Shown one piece after another: positions 1-9,170 of a stretch of DNA of 64,000 bases. The notes beneath the pieces were generated by a model. It searched no databases. It was not told the DNA's origin and saw only the letters and a program-made list of their open reading frames with translations. The position numbers were made by a program, and so were the translations under genes. Origin of the DNA: Bowdeniella nasicola (lineage in GTDB: Bacteria; Actinomycetota; Actinomycetes; Actinomycetales; Actinomycetaceae); NCBI RefSeq assembly GCF_900107735.1, contig NZ_FNQV01000014.1, forward strand, positions 1-64,000, written 5' to 3'. Position 1 is the first letter of the stretch. The number at the start of each line of letters is the position of its first letter.

Positions 1-362
1 GAATATGCCAATCGTGAGTGATCATCAATGGCGTGATGCAGGAATGAATAGCCACGACCTTGCTTCTTGTTGTTTCTATTGCCGAGGGTTCTGCCGAGCA
101 TGCGATGCCCACCACCGTCAGGGATCCGACCGAGTTTCTTGATATCCACGTGCACGAGCTCGCCCGGACGAGTCATCTCGTAGCGCAATGGTTTGGGTTT
201 GCGGATTGGTAAGCCTGTGGCCTGGTCGATGTGGTCAAGGCGTGGCATCCGGTATCGCTCGAGAACCCGGCCGACGGTCGAGCGCGGCCATCCTCGCCAG
301 TGTAGGCGCGGCGCGATTTTCCGCAACGCACCGCCCGAGCCGGTAAGCTCAAGGCGTGCATC
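1..362 (-). pseudogene. IS481-family transposase fragment, N-terminus missing, running off the left edge
   Basis: The minus strand encodes the middle of an IS481-type DDE transposase. The recognisable path is IAPRL, then WPRSTVGRVLERY, RYEMTRPGELVHVDIKK, LGRIPDGGGH and HAIDDHSRLAY at the window edge. HVDIKK carries the first catalytic Asp and AIDDHSR the second. The reading frame meets a stop at 363-365 on the minus strand, and residues before about IAPRL (base 317) do not look like the family, so the helix-turn-helix N-terminus is gone. The C-terminus lies outside the window. The fragment ends within a few bases of the smc start codon and points away from it. Frame and family are clear from motifs; the exact right boundary (about 320-360) is not. 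Confidence 0.75.
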
Positions 363-3300
363 TCAAAACGCTGACGCTGCGCGGCTTTAAGTCGTTCGCG
401 TCTGCGACGACCCTGAAATTCGAGCCGGGCATCACGTGCGTCGTCGGGCCGAACGGGTCCGGTAAATCCAACGTCGTCGACGCCCTCGCCTGGGTCATGG
501 GCGAGCAGGGCGCCAAGGCGCTGCGCGGCGGGAATATGGCCGACGTCGTCTTCGCGGGAACGAGCTCGCGGCCGGCGCTCGGGCGCGCCGAAGTTTCGCT
601 CACGATTGATAACACCGACGGGGCGCTGCCGATCGACTACTCCGAGGTGACGATCTCGCGCACGCTGTTTCGCTCCGGCGGCTCGGAGTATGCGATCAAC
701 GGCACGGCGTGCCGGCTGCTGGACATCCAAGAGCTGCTCTCCGATACCGGCATGGGGCGCCAGATGCACGTCATCGTGGGGCAGGGACAGCTCGACGCCG
801 TGCTGCATGCCACGCCCGAGGAGCGGCGGGGCTTCATCGAGGAAGCCGCGGGCGTCCTCAAGCATCGCCGGCGCAAGGACCGCGCGCTGCGCAAATTGGA
901 GACGATGGCCGCGAACCTCAACCGGCTGGAGGACCTCACCGCGGAGATTCGGCGGCAGCTCGGGCCGCTCGCGCGGCAGGCCGACGTGGCGCGGCGCGCG
1001 CAGGTGATCCAGGCGGACCTGCGCGATGCGAAATCGCGGCTATATGCCGACGATTACGCGCAGCTGAGCGCGCAACTGGCCAGCGAGTCCCAGGGCGAGC
1101 GGGAGCTGGGCGAGCAGCGGGCAGCGGCGCAGGCCGAGCTAGGGCGGTTGCGCGGGGTCCTCGCCGAGCTCGAGGCGGCGGCGCAGACGGCCGGGCCGCG
1201 GGTGCGCGCGGCGGCCGATACCGTCGTGGCGCTGACGACGCTGCGCGAACGGCTCGGATCGATCCAGAGCCTCGCGCGCGAACGGGCCCGCTTCCTTGAC
1301 GCCCCCGCGCCGACGTTTTCCGGCCCGGACCCCGAAGAGCTCGAGGGCCAGGCGCGCTCGGCGCGGGCCGCCGAGGCCGAACTGCACGGCGAGCAGGAGG
1401 CGGCCGAGCAGGCGCTAGCCGGGGCGAGCGAGCGGCGCGGTGCGGCCGAGGAGGCCGAACGCACCGCCGAGCATCGGCTCGCTGCTGTGCACCTCGGGGT
1501 GGCGGATCGACGCGAGGGGCTGGCGCGGCTCGCCGGCCAGGTCGCGGCGCGCGAGTCACGCATCGAGGCGGCGCGCGCGGAGCGGGGCCGGCTGGCCGCC
1601 TCCCTCGTCGAAGCCGAAGAACGCGCCCGAGCCGCCGAGGCGGACTACAGCGAGCTGGAACGTGACATCGCCGCGAGTGTCGGCGTCGGCGAGGATCTGG
1701 AGGCCGCGCATGCCCGCGCGCTCGCAGCCGCCGATACCGCCGACCGCAGCGCCAAGCAGCTTGCGGAGGCCGAACGCGCCGAGCGCTCGCGCGTCCAGGT
1801 GGCGACGGCGCAGATGGACACGCTCGCGCTCTCGCTCGATCGGCGCGATGGGACCGCCCAGCTCGTCGCCGACGGGCATGCGGCCGTGCTGGTGCCGCAG
1901 GCGATCAGCGTCGCCGAGCCGTGGCGTGCCGCGATCGCGGCGGCGCTGGGCGACTTTGCGGAGGCGGCGCTCACCGCGGACCTCGCGGCCGCGCTGGCGG
2001 CGCTGGATCACGCCCGAGCGGCCGATGCGGGCAGTGTGCGCCTCGCGCACGCGGGCGCACGCGCAGGCACGGGCGCACGCGCGCGCGAGGAGGCGCAGGC
2101 AGCAAGCGCCGCTGAACCGGAGACGCATGAGCAGGGACGACGGGCCGGTGAGCGCGAGGTGCCCGCGGGCCTGACTGCGGCGCTGGACGTCGTCGAGGTG
2201 AAGGAGCCGCAATACGCCGCGGCGATCACCGCGCTGCTGAGTCGAACCGCGCTCGCGGCCGACCTCGCCGAGGCGCGTGATATCGCCGCCGCGCACCCGC
2301 ACCTGCGGATCGTCACCGCGGCCGGTGACGTCATCGATGGGGCGCGCGTCAGCGGCGGGGGGAGCGCCGCCGGCTCACTTATCGAACTTCAGGCCCGCTA
2401 CGACGAGGCCGCCGAAGCCGGCGCCGCAGCCGAGGCGCGCGCCGGCGAGCTGCAGCGCGAGCGCGAGGCCGCGGACGCCGCCGCCGAGGAGGCCCGACGC
2501 GCCGTCGCGGCTAGCCTGAGCGCCGTACGCGATGCGGACGCCAGCGCCGCGCAAGCGAACCAGAAGTTGGCGCGCCTATCGGCGACGCTGCGTTCGGCGC
2601 AGGCGGAGGTCGAGCGCACCGGGCCCGCGATCGCCCGCCTCGATACCGAGCTCGCGGCGCACGCCGAGGAGCTTGCCGAGCTACGCGAGCGGCTCGTCGT
2701 CGCCGAAAAAGCGCCGCAGGATGCCGAGGCGGATCTCACCGAGGCGCAGCGCGAGCGCGATACGGCCGCCGAAGCAGCCACGCTCGCGCGCCGCGCGGAG
2801 ACGGACGCGCGCCTGCAACTGCGCACGATCCAGGAGCGCGTGAGCGCGCTATCGGGCCGGGCGCAACAGCTCGCCGAAGCAGCCGAGGCGGAGCGCACGG
2901 CGCGCCGCCGCGCCGAGGAACGTCACCGTCGCCGTGAGGCCGCCGCCCGCGTCGCCGATGGTGTGCGCGCCGATGCCGACGCCGCCCTTGCCGCGATCGC
3001 CGAGTCCGTGGCGCGCGCCCAGGACGAGCGCGAGGCCGCCGAAGCCGCCCAGACCGAACACCAGCGCGAGCTCGCCGCCGCGCGCGCGGCGATCGACGAC
3101 GCGAGCACGCGCCTGACCGAGCTCACCGACGCCGCCCACCGCGAGCAACTCGCCCGCGCGGAGCTGACCCTGCGCCTGGAGGCGCTCGCGACGCGCATCA
3201 GCGAGGAGCTCGCGCTCGATGCGGACACGCTCGTCGAGGAATTCGGGCCGCACATGCCGCTCGTCGAAGTCACAACGGACGCCGACGGCGAGGAGGTGCG

Positions 3301-3958
3301 CGTCGAGCAGCCGTATGTGCGCGAGCAGCAGGAAAAGCGCCTCAAGCGCGCTGAGCGTGACGTCGCGCGCCTCGGCAAGATCAACCCGCTCGCGCTGGAG
3401 GAGCATGCCGCGCTGAACGAGCGCCATAACTTCCTTGCCACGCAGGTCGCGGATATCAAGAAGTCGCGCGCCGATCTGCTGACGATCGTGCGCGAGATCG
3501 ATGAGCGCGTTGAGCGCGTCTTCACCGAGGCCTATGCCGATACGGCGCGCGAGTTCACGGGCGTCTTCGACCGCCTGTTTCCCGGCGGCGAGGGGCGCCT
3601 CGTGCTGACGGACCCCGAGGACATGCTCACCACCGGCATCGAGGTGGAGGCGCGGCCCGCGGGCAAGAAGGTCAAGCGACTCTCGCTGCTGTCCGGCGGG
3701 GAGCGCTCGCTCACGGCCATCGCGCTGCTCGTCGCGATCTTTAAGGCTCGGCCCTCGCCGTTTTACGTCATGGACGAGGTCGAGGCGGCGCTCGATGACC
3801 GCAACCTGGACCGCCTGCTCGGCATCTTCGCCGAGCTGCAGCGCGACTCCCAGCTCATCGTCATCACGCACCAAAAGCGCACGATGGAGATCGCCGACGC
3901 CCTGTACGGCGTCTCGATGCGCGACGGGGTATCTGCCGTTATTTCGCAGCGGCTCTAG
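356..3958 (+). CDS. smc: Chromosome segregation protein SMC
   Basis: This is the ATPase that, with ScpA and ScpB, loads on DNA and helps organise and segregate the chromosome. The 1200-residue length is normal. The N-terminus HLKTLTLRGFKSFA leads into Walker A GPNGSGKS (31-38). Long Ala/Glu/Arg-rich coiled coils follow, with a hinge near residues 500-680. The C-terminal head has the signature LSGGE (about 1112) and Walker B FYVMDEVEAALDD (about 1137-1148). The GTG at 356 is chosen because it starts the family N-terminus exactly; no strong ribosome binding site precedes it. The hinge contains an Ala/Gly/Arg-rich insertion around residues 560-605. Upstream, where many actinobacteria have rnc and mutM, there is instead an IS481 fragment, so its promoter may be altered. 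Confidence 0.97.
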   Translation: MHLKTLTLRGFKSFASATTLKFEPGITCVVGPNGSGKSNVVDALAWVMGEQGAKALRGGNMADVVFAGTSSRPALGRAEVSLTIDNTDGALPIDYSEVTISRTLFRSGGSEYAINGTACRLLDIQELLSDTGMGRQMHVIVGQGQLDAVLHATPEERRGFIEEAAGVLKHRRRKDRALRKLETMAANLNRLEDLTAEIRRQLGPLARQADVARRAQVIQADLRDAKSRLYADDYAQLSAQLASESQGERELGEQRAAAQAELGRLRGVLAELEAAAQTAGPRVRAAADTVVALTTLRERLGSIQSLARERARFLDAPAPTFSGPDPEELEGQARSARAAEAELHGEQEAAEQALAGASERRGAAEEAERTAEHRLAAVHLGVADRREGLARLAGQVAARESRIEAARAERGRLAASLVEAEERARAAEADYSELERDIAASVGVGEDLEAAHARALAAADTADRSAKQLAEAERAERSRVQVATAQMDTLALSLDRRDGTAQLVADGHAAVLVPQAISVAEPWRAAIAAALGDFAEAALTADLAAALAALDHARAADAGSVRLAHAGARAGTGARAREEAQAASAAEPETHEQGRRAGEREVPAGLTAALDVVEVKEPQYAAAITALLSRTALAADLAEARDIAAAHPHLRIVTAAGDVIDGARVSGGGSAAGSLIELQARYDEAAEAGAAAEARAGELQREREAADAAAEEARRAVAASLSAVRDADASAAQANQKLARLSATLRSAQAEVERTGPAIARLDTELAAHAEELAELRERLVVAEKAPQDAEADLTEAQRERDTAAEAATLARRAETDARLQLRTIQERVSALSGRAQQLAEAAEAERTARRRAEERHRRREAAARVADGVRADADAALAAIAESVARAQDEREAAEAAQTEHQRELAAARAAIDDASTRLTELTDAAHREQLARAELTLRLEALATRISEELALDADTLVEEFGPHMPLVEVTTDADGEEVRVEQPYVREQQEKRLKRAERDVARLGKINPLALEEHAALNERHNFLATQVADIKKSRADLLTIVREIDERVERVFTEAYADTAREFTGVFDRLFPGGEGRLVLTDPEDMLTTGIEVEARPAGKKVKRLSLLSGGERSLTAIALLVAIFKARPSPFYVMDEVEAALDDRNLDRLLGIFAELQRDSQLIVITHQKRTMEIADALYGVSMRDGVSAVISQRL

Positions 3959-4242
3959 GGCTGGCGCTGCCCGCCGCGCCGCGCAAGGCTCGACCCCACG
4001 ACGTAACCCGCGACTCCGGCGGCGAGCACGATCACGATGCCCCACCCGCGCGCGGCCGCGGTGAGGTCTGGCGAGCGCCCGGCAACGACGCTCACGACGA
4101 ACACCACGAGCGCCGCCACGGCGATCAGGCCGCGCAGCGCGGAATGTGGCCGATGCTGCTGGTAGGCGACCATGCCGCCGAGCCCGGCCCACAGCAGCGC
4201 AACGAGCACCAGCGCAAACGCGATGGGTGCGAGGCTAGCCAT
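3955..4242 (-). CDS. Small membrane protein, function unknown
   Basis: The 95-residue protein has three hydrophobic stretches (about 6-24, 37-55 and 66-84) and a basic tail ending SLARRGGQRQP, so it is probably a three-helix inner membrane protein. I recognise no family. It faces smc: its stop codon overlaps the smc stop by two bases, and its start lies 55 bases from the divergent ftsY start. No good ribosome binding site is visible before the ATG. The regular hydrophobic pattern on a strand free of any other gene supports it being real. Confidence 0.55.
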   Translation of the reverse strand: MASLAPIAFALVLVALLWAGLGGMVAYQQHRPHSALRGLIAVAALVVFVVSVVAGRSPDLTAAARGWGIVIVLAAGVAGYVVGSSLARRGGQRQP

Positions 4243-4297
4243 GAGGCCAGTCTAAATCTCGTTTGGGCGCGCGGCGATTCTCGGCGACAATGGGGGC

Positions 4298-5494
4298 ATG
4301 ACTGGCCAAGATTACGCCCTCATTGCCGGACTCGTCGTCATCCTCCTGCTCGGTATTGTCGCGCTCGTTGCCGGGGTGCGAAAATCGCGCCGCGCCCAGC
4401 TGCCGCCCGAGCAGCGCAGCCCGTTCCCGGGCGGGGCCGGCGCCGAAACCGGCGAGCGCGATCAGCCGCCACTGACCGATCCGGCCGGTGGCGCGGGCGC
4501 AGGCGCGGGCGCGGGTACGGGCGCGGGCGTTTCGGCCCCGACGCTGGAGCGCCCCGAGGCCGCCGGCACGCGTTTCCAGCGCCTGAAGGCGCGCCTGTCG
4601 CGCTCCGGAGCGCTCGGCAACCGCCTGCTCGCGATCCTGTCGCGCGGCGATCTGCGCGAGGAGGACTGGGAGGAGATCGAGGAGACGCTCCTCATGGCTG
4701 ACCTTGGCCTTGGCCCGACGACGGAGCTCATGGACCACCTGCGCACCCAGGCCAAGGTGCTCGGCACGAGCGATCCGGCAGCGATCCAGGGCGTGCTGCG
4801 CGCCGAGCTGCTGCGCCTGGTCGATCCCAGCATGGATCGCGCACTGAAGATTGAGCACGTCGTCGGCGACGACGGCGAGAAGCACCCCGCGAGCATCCTC
4901 GTTGTCGGAGTCAACGGCGCCGGCAAGACGACGACGGTCGGCAAGATCGCGCGCGTCCTCGTCGCCGAGGGCCACGACGTCGTGCTCGGCGCCGCCGATA
5001 CCTTCCGCGCTGCCGCCGTCCAGCAGCTCTCCACGTGGGGCGAGCGCGTGGGCGTGCCCGTCGTGAAAAGCGATAAGGAGGGCGCCGATCCGGCATCGGT
5101 CGCGTTCGAGGCCGTGCGCCAGGGGGCGGCCGACGGCGCCGACGTCGTGCTCGTCGATACCGCTGGGCGCCTGCAAAACAAGGCCCACCTCATGGACGAA
5201 CTCGGCAAGATCAAGCGGGTGATGTCGCGCAAGGCGCCGGTGCGCGAGGTGCTGCTCGTCCTTGATGCGACGACGGGCCAAAACGGCATGCGCCAGGCGC
5301 AGGTCTTCTCCGAGGCCGTCGACGTTACCGGCATCGTGCTAACGAAGCTCGATGGTTCGGCCAAGGGCGGGATCGTCGTGGCCGTGCAGCGTGAGCTCGG
5401 CGTCCCCGTGAAGTTCGTCGGACTTGGCGAGGGTGCGGACGACCTCGCGCCGTTTGACGCCGAGGGCTTCGTCGACGCGATCCTCGCCGGCTAA
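4298..5494 (+). CDS. ftsY: Signal recognition particle receptor FtsY
   Basis: FtsY is the membrane-associated GTPase that receives Ffh-bound ribosomes and hands nascent chains to SecYEG. Residues 7-27 form a hydrophobic segment, as is common in actinobacterial FtsY. A Gly/Ala-rich linker follows (about 65-85), encoded by a short hexamer-like repeat. The NG domain carries GVNGAGKT (204-211), DTFRAAAVQQL, DTAGR (287-291) and TKLDG (349-353). The length, 398 residues, fits. It lies downstream of smc, as in most actinobacteria, and is separated from ffh here by an exported-protein pseudogene. Confidence 0.97.
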   Translation: MTGQDYALIAGLVVILLLGIVALVAGVRKSRRAQLPPEQRSPFPGGAGAETGERDQPPLTDPAGGAGAGAGAGTGAGVSAPTLERPEAAGTRFQRLKARLSRSGALGNRLLAILSRGDLREEDWEEIEETLLMADLGLGPTTELMDHLRTQAKVLGTSDPAAIQGVLRAELLRLVDPSMDRALKIEHVVGDDGEKHPASILVVGVNGAGKTTTVGKIARVLVAEGHDVVLGAADTFRAAAVQQLSTWGERVGVPVVKSDKEGADPASVAFEAVRQGAADGADVVLVDTAGRLQNKAHLMDELGKIKRVMSRKAPVREVLLVLDATTGQNGMRQAQVFSEAVDVTGIVLTKLDGSAKGGIVVAVQRELGVPVKFVGLGEGADDLAPFDAEGFVDAILAG

Positions 5495-5545
5495 GCGGCG
5501 GCCCGCCGCGAGGCTGCTCGGCCCCGGCCGCGAGGTTGCGCGGGC

Positions 5546-6141
5546 TCAGAAGATATGGCCCGTCGGCTTCCCGTCGATCACGAGTTCATGCGTGATGCGA
5601 CCGTCGATGACGCCGCCGTCTGCGTTGCCAAGGTTGACCATGACGCCGTCTTTCCACTGGGCGAGCTCGCCGGGCGCGAAGGTCACCTCCCAGCGGTAGT
5701 CGACCTTGCCGATCTGCCAGGGTTTGGCGTTGATGACGTCGAGGGTCTTCGTGACGTTGGTGTAGTTGGGGTTGCCCTGGGTCAGCAGAACACTGCGGAG
5801 GCGGGAGGTCGAGCCGGAGGCGCGGCGGGTTTCGACGACGACGGTGCCGCCGGTATCCGCCGCGGGATCCCGTAGTTGTCGATGGCCTGGTCCGGCCGGC
5901 AGCCGGGGGGAGTGGGCGTTTCGAAGGCTTTGATCCAAGAATGCGCGTCGTTCACATACCCCACAATGCCGGTAAGGCCGTACCAGCCGACGGTCCAGGA
6001 GTGCTTGTTAAAGCCGCCCGCGCAGCGGGAGGCGGCAAAGGCGGGTGCGCTGGTGGCAGCGATGATGGCAGGAACGCCCCATGCGCTGCCGGCGACGACG
6101 CTGCGTCGGTTAACCCCGGGGCTCGAATCGGGACGTGTCAT
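5546..6141 (-). pseudogene. Tat-exported protein of unknown function, broken by a frameshift
   Basis: A good ribosome binding site (AAGGAG, five bases before ATG 6141) starts a protein with a twin-arginine signal: NRRSVVAG, a hydrophobic stretch, then SAPAFAA. The mature part reads SRCAGGFNKHSWTVGWYG through DQAIDNYGIP in one frame. From about 5860 the sensible continuation (ADTGGTVVVETRRA to LVIDGKPTGHIF) is in another frame and ends at 5546. The break falls in a cggcgg-rich run at 5855-5865, where two extra bases or one missing base would explain it. Repaired, the protein would be about 198 residues, with no family I recognise. Either a real pseudogene or a sequencing error is possible. Confidence 0.7.
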
Positions 6142-6300
6142 GATGACTCCTTGGGTTCGTGCTCGGGGCACGTTCGCCCGCACCCCCTAATGTATACGAT
6201 ATTGTAACGAGCGGCGGGTGGGGTGAGAAGACCTCCGGCGGCGAACGCAATAGACTATGGGGCAGATATGCCCGGATACCTCATCAGGTAAGGATTTTTC

Positions 6301-7917
6301 GTGTTCGCAACGCTTTCTGACCGGATTACCGCGTCGTTTAAAAACCTGCGCGGCAAGGGGCGGCTGACCGACGCCGACATCGATACGACGATCGGGGAGA
6401 TCAGGCGCGCGCTACTCGATGCCGACGTCGCGCTGCCGGCCGTGCGGGCCTTTACCTCCCAGGTGCGGGAAAAGGCGCGCGGCGTGGAGGTCTCCGCGGC
6501 GCTGAACCCCGGCCAGCAGATCATCAAGATCGTCAACGAGGAACTGATCGAAATCCTCGGCGGCGCCACCCGCGAACTGCGCTTTGCCAAAACTGGCCCG
6601 ACTGTCATCATGCTGGCGGGCCTGCAGGGTGCGGGTAAGACGACGCTCGCCGGCAAGCTCGGCAAGTGGCTGCGCGAATCCGGTCACACGCCGCTGCTCG
6701 TAGCCTCCGACCTGCAGCGCCCCAACGCGGTGACGCAGCTGCAGGTCGTGGGCGAGCAGGCGGGGGTACCCGTGTGGGCGCCCGAGCCCGGCAACGGCGT
6801 CGGTGATCCGGTCGAGGTGGCGCGCAGCGGCCTCGCGACGGCGAAATCGCGGCTGCACGACGTCGTCATCGTCGATACCGCGGGCCGGCTCGGCGTCGAT
6901 CAAGAAATGATGCAGCAGGCGATCGACATTCGCGACGCCGTCCACCCCGACGAAATCCTGTTCGTCCTCGATGCGATGATAGGCCAGGACGCCGTGCACA
7001 CCGCCGAGGCATTCCGCGACGGCGTCGGCTTCACGGGCGTCGTGCTGTCCAAGCTCGATGGCGATGCGCGCGGTGGTGCGGCGCTGTCCGTGCGGACCGT
7101 GACGGGCGTGCCCGTGCTGTTTGCCTCCACCGGTGAAAAGCTCGGGGACTTCGAGCGCTTCCACGCCGACCGCATGGCGTCGCGAATCCTCGACATGGGC
7201 GACGTCATGACCCTGATCGAACAGGCCGAAAAGGCCTTCGATGAGGGCGAGGCCGAAAAGATGGCCGAGAAGCTCGGGCAGGGCGCGTTCACGCTCGATG
7301 ACTTCCTCAGCCAGCTCGGCCAGCTGCGGCGCATGGGCTCGATGAAGAAGATGCTTGGAATGCTGCCCGGCATGGGGCAGCTGCGCGATGAGCTCGATAA
7401 CTTCGACGAGCGCGAAGTGGATCGGATCGAGGCGATCGTGCGATCGATGACGCCCGCCGAGCGCGCGAATGTCAAGATCCTGAACGGCTCGCGGCGCTCG
7501 CGCATTGCGCGCGGTTCGGGCACGACGGTGGCGGAGATTAACGCCTTCGTCGAACGCTATTTGCAGGCCAAGACGATGATGGAGTCGATGGCGCGCTCCG
7601 GCGGGGGCATGGGCGGCCCCGGCGGTATGGGCGGCCTTGGCGGCATGCCGGGGATGGGGAACATGCCCGGGATGGGCAAGAAGGCACGCGGGCGTCAGGC
7701 CCCCGCGAAGAAGCGTCCCAAGGGCAAGTCGGGTAACCCGGCGAAGCGGGCGCGCCAGGAAGCCGAGATGGAGCGCAAGGCGCGCCAGCGGGCCGAAGAG
7801 GCGAGCAAACCGAAGCCGAAGGGCTCGAGCTTCGGGCTGGGTTCGCTCGGCTCGGCCGCGGGCGCCGACCAGTCCTTCGAAGTGCCCGAAGGCCTCGAGA
7901 AGTTCCTGAAGAAGTAG
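6301..7917 (+). CDS. ffh: Signal recognition particle protein Ffh
   Basis: Ffh is the GTPase of the signal recognition particle; it binds 4.5S RNA and hydrophobic signal sequences and docks with FtsY. The N domain (1-90) precedes GLQGAGKT (107-114), then DLQRPNAV, DTAGRL and SKLDGDARGG. The M domain (about 330-435) contains SMKKMLGMLPGM and the RNA-binding motif NGSRRSRIARGSG. A Gly/Met-rich stretch follows, and a very basic Lys/Arg tail (about 465-515) makes the protein 538 residues, longer than E. coli Ffh. GTG at 6301 is preceded by AAGGA. It probably forms a unit with the amidohydrolase nine bases downstream. Confidence 0.97.
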   Translation: MFATLSDRITASFKNLRGKGRLTDADIDTTIGEIRRALLDADVALPAVRAFTSQVREKARGVEVSAALNPGQQIIKIVNEELIEILGGATRELRFAKTGPTVIMLAGLQGAGKTTLAGKLGKWLRESGHTPLLVASDLQRPNAVTQLQVVGEQAGVPVWAPEPGNGVGDPVEVARSGLATAKSRLHDVVIVDTAGRLGVDQEMMQQAIDIRDAVHPDEILFVLDAMIGQDAVHTAEAFRDGVGFTGVVLSKLDGDARGGAALSVRTVTGVPVLFASTGEKLGDFERFHADRMASRILDMGDVMTLIEQAEKAFDEGEAEKMAEKLGQGAFTLDDFLSQLGQLRRMGSMKKMLGMLPGMGQLRDELDNFDEREVDRIEAIVRSMTPAERANVKILNGSRRSRIARGSGTTVAEINAFVERYLQAKTMMESMARSGGGMGGPGGMGGLGGMPGMGNMPGMGKKARGRQAPAKKRPKGKSGNPAKRARQEAEMERKARQRAEEASKPKPKGSSFGLGSLGSAAGADQSFEVPEGLEKFLKK

Positions 7918-7926
7918 GCGCACGCC

Positions 7927-9090
7927 GTGGCGCGCGTGGTGGCCCTATCGGGCCGCGTCGTTCTTAATTCCGGGCAGAGCGCTTCGCGCGCCTGGCTCGT
8001 CGATGGGCGGTTGACGCTGCGCGATCCGGCGGGCGCAGGCAGCGCGGAAAGCAGGGGCGCGGGGGCTCCCGACGCGGAGCTCACCGGCTGGTTCTATCCC
8101 GGGCTCGTCGACGTCCACTGCCATATTGGGCTTGGTAGCGAGGGCCCCGTCGCCCGCGAGACGGCGGTGACGCAAGCGCGCGCCGACTTGGCTGCGGGGA
8201 CGTTGCTCGTGCGCGATGCGGGCGCGCAGGCCGATACGCACTTCCTGGATGGGCGAGGCGACGTGCCCGTCATCATTCGCGCCGGGCAGCACGTCGCACG
8301 CCCGAAGCGTTACCTGCGGCACCTGGCCGTCGAACTAGACGAGGCGGCAGACCTGCCCGAGGAAGTGGCGCGGCAAGCGCGGGCGGGCGACGGCTGGGTC
8401 AAGATCGTCGCCGACTGGATTGACCGCTCGGCGGGACAGGAGGCCGTCGTCGCGCCACTGTGGGAACCGGCGGTGCTCGCCGATGCCGTGGCTGCGGCGC
8501 ATGAGGCGGGGGCGCGGATGACCGCGCACGCATTTTCCACCGAGGCGATTGGCCCGCTGCTGGAGGCGGGCATCGACTGCATCGAGCATGGATCCGGAAT
8601 GCTGGAGGAGCACATTTCCGAGGCTGCGGCGCGCGGCGTGGCGGTGACTCCGACGCTCGTGCAATCGGCGAACTTTGCCGAGTTCGCGGCCGCCGGGCAG
8701 GCGAAGTTCCCGGCTTACGCGGCGCAGATGCGCTGGCTTTACGAACGGCGGTTTGCGCTCCTTGCGCAGCTGGTGGACGCCGGAGTGCAGATTCTGCCCG
8801 GCTCGGATGCCGGCGGCACGTTGGCGCATGGGACGCTTCCGGATGAGCTTGCGCTGTGGGCTGAGGCCGGGCTGTCCGCAGGCGACATTATGGATTTCGC
8901 GACGTGGCGGGCGCGGGCGTATCTGGCGTCGGGGCCGGGCGCGGGTGCGGTGCAGGCGGGCGCGACCGGCTTGATCGACGGCGCGATGGCTGATGTCGTG
9001 CACTACGAGCAGGATCCGGCGGAGCTGCTGGCGGCCGGTGCGTTGACGCCGACGACCGTCGTGCGTGCGGGCGAGCATAGCGGCGCATAG
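7927..9090 (+). CDS. Amidohydrolase-superfamily protein
   Basis: A metal-dependent hydrolase of the imidazolonepropionase/prolidase-like branch. The metal motif VDVHCH has His64 and His66. Later signatures are WVKIVADW (likely the carboxylated-lysine region), MTAHAFS, CIEHGS and GSDAGGT near residue 294, followed by the small C-terminal beta domain with GAMADVV. The substrate cannot be told from sequence. The gene starts with GTG nine bases after ffh and is followed by a strong terminator, so it is likely cotranscribed with ffh. It is intact, unlike the second amidohydrolase remnant at 11260. Confidence 0.85.
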   Translation: MARVVALSGRVVLNSGQSASRAWLVDGRLTLRDPAGAGSAESRGAGAPDAELTGWFYPGLVDVHCHIGLGSEGPVARETAVTQARADLAAGTLLVRDAGAQADTHFLDGRGDVPVIIRAGQHVARPKRYLRHLAVELDEAADLPEEVARQARAGDGWVKIVADWIDRSAGQEAVVAPLWEPAVLADAVAAAHEAGARMTAHAFSTEAIGPLLEAGIDCIEHGSGMLEEHISEAAARGVAVTPTLVQSANFAEFAAAGQAKFPAYAAQMRWLYERRFALLAQLVDAGVQILPGSDAGGTLAHGTLPDELALWAEAGLSAGDIMDFATWRARAYLASGPGAGAVQAGATGLIDGAMADVVHYEQDPAELLAAGALTPTTVVRAGEHSGA

Positions 9091-9102
9091 CTAGGCGCAG
9101 CG

Positions 9103-9138
9103 AAACGGCCTCTCCCGACGATTTGGGAGAGGCCGTTT
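9103..9138. terminator. Strong hairpin terminator between convergent genes
   Basis: Fourteen bases, aaacggcctctccc, pair perfectly with gggagaggccgttt across an eight-base loop. Next on the plus strand is cttgttg. The hairpin lies 12 bases after the amidohydrolase stop and 32 bases from the end of the converging DUF222/HNH gene, so it could stop transcription from both sides. Confidence 0.85.
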
Positions 9139-9170
9139 CTTGTTGTGGGCGCGTGTGAGTGCGGCGCCTG

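Noticed and set aside
5495-5509. gcggcgg-c-ccgccgc palindrome just after ftsY
   Set aside because: Perfect symmetry, but a one-base loop cannot form a proper terminator hairpin and such words are common in this GC-rich DNA.
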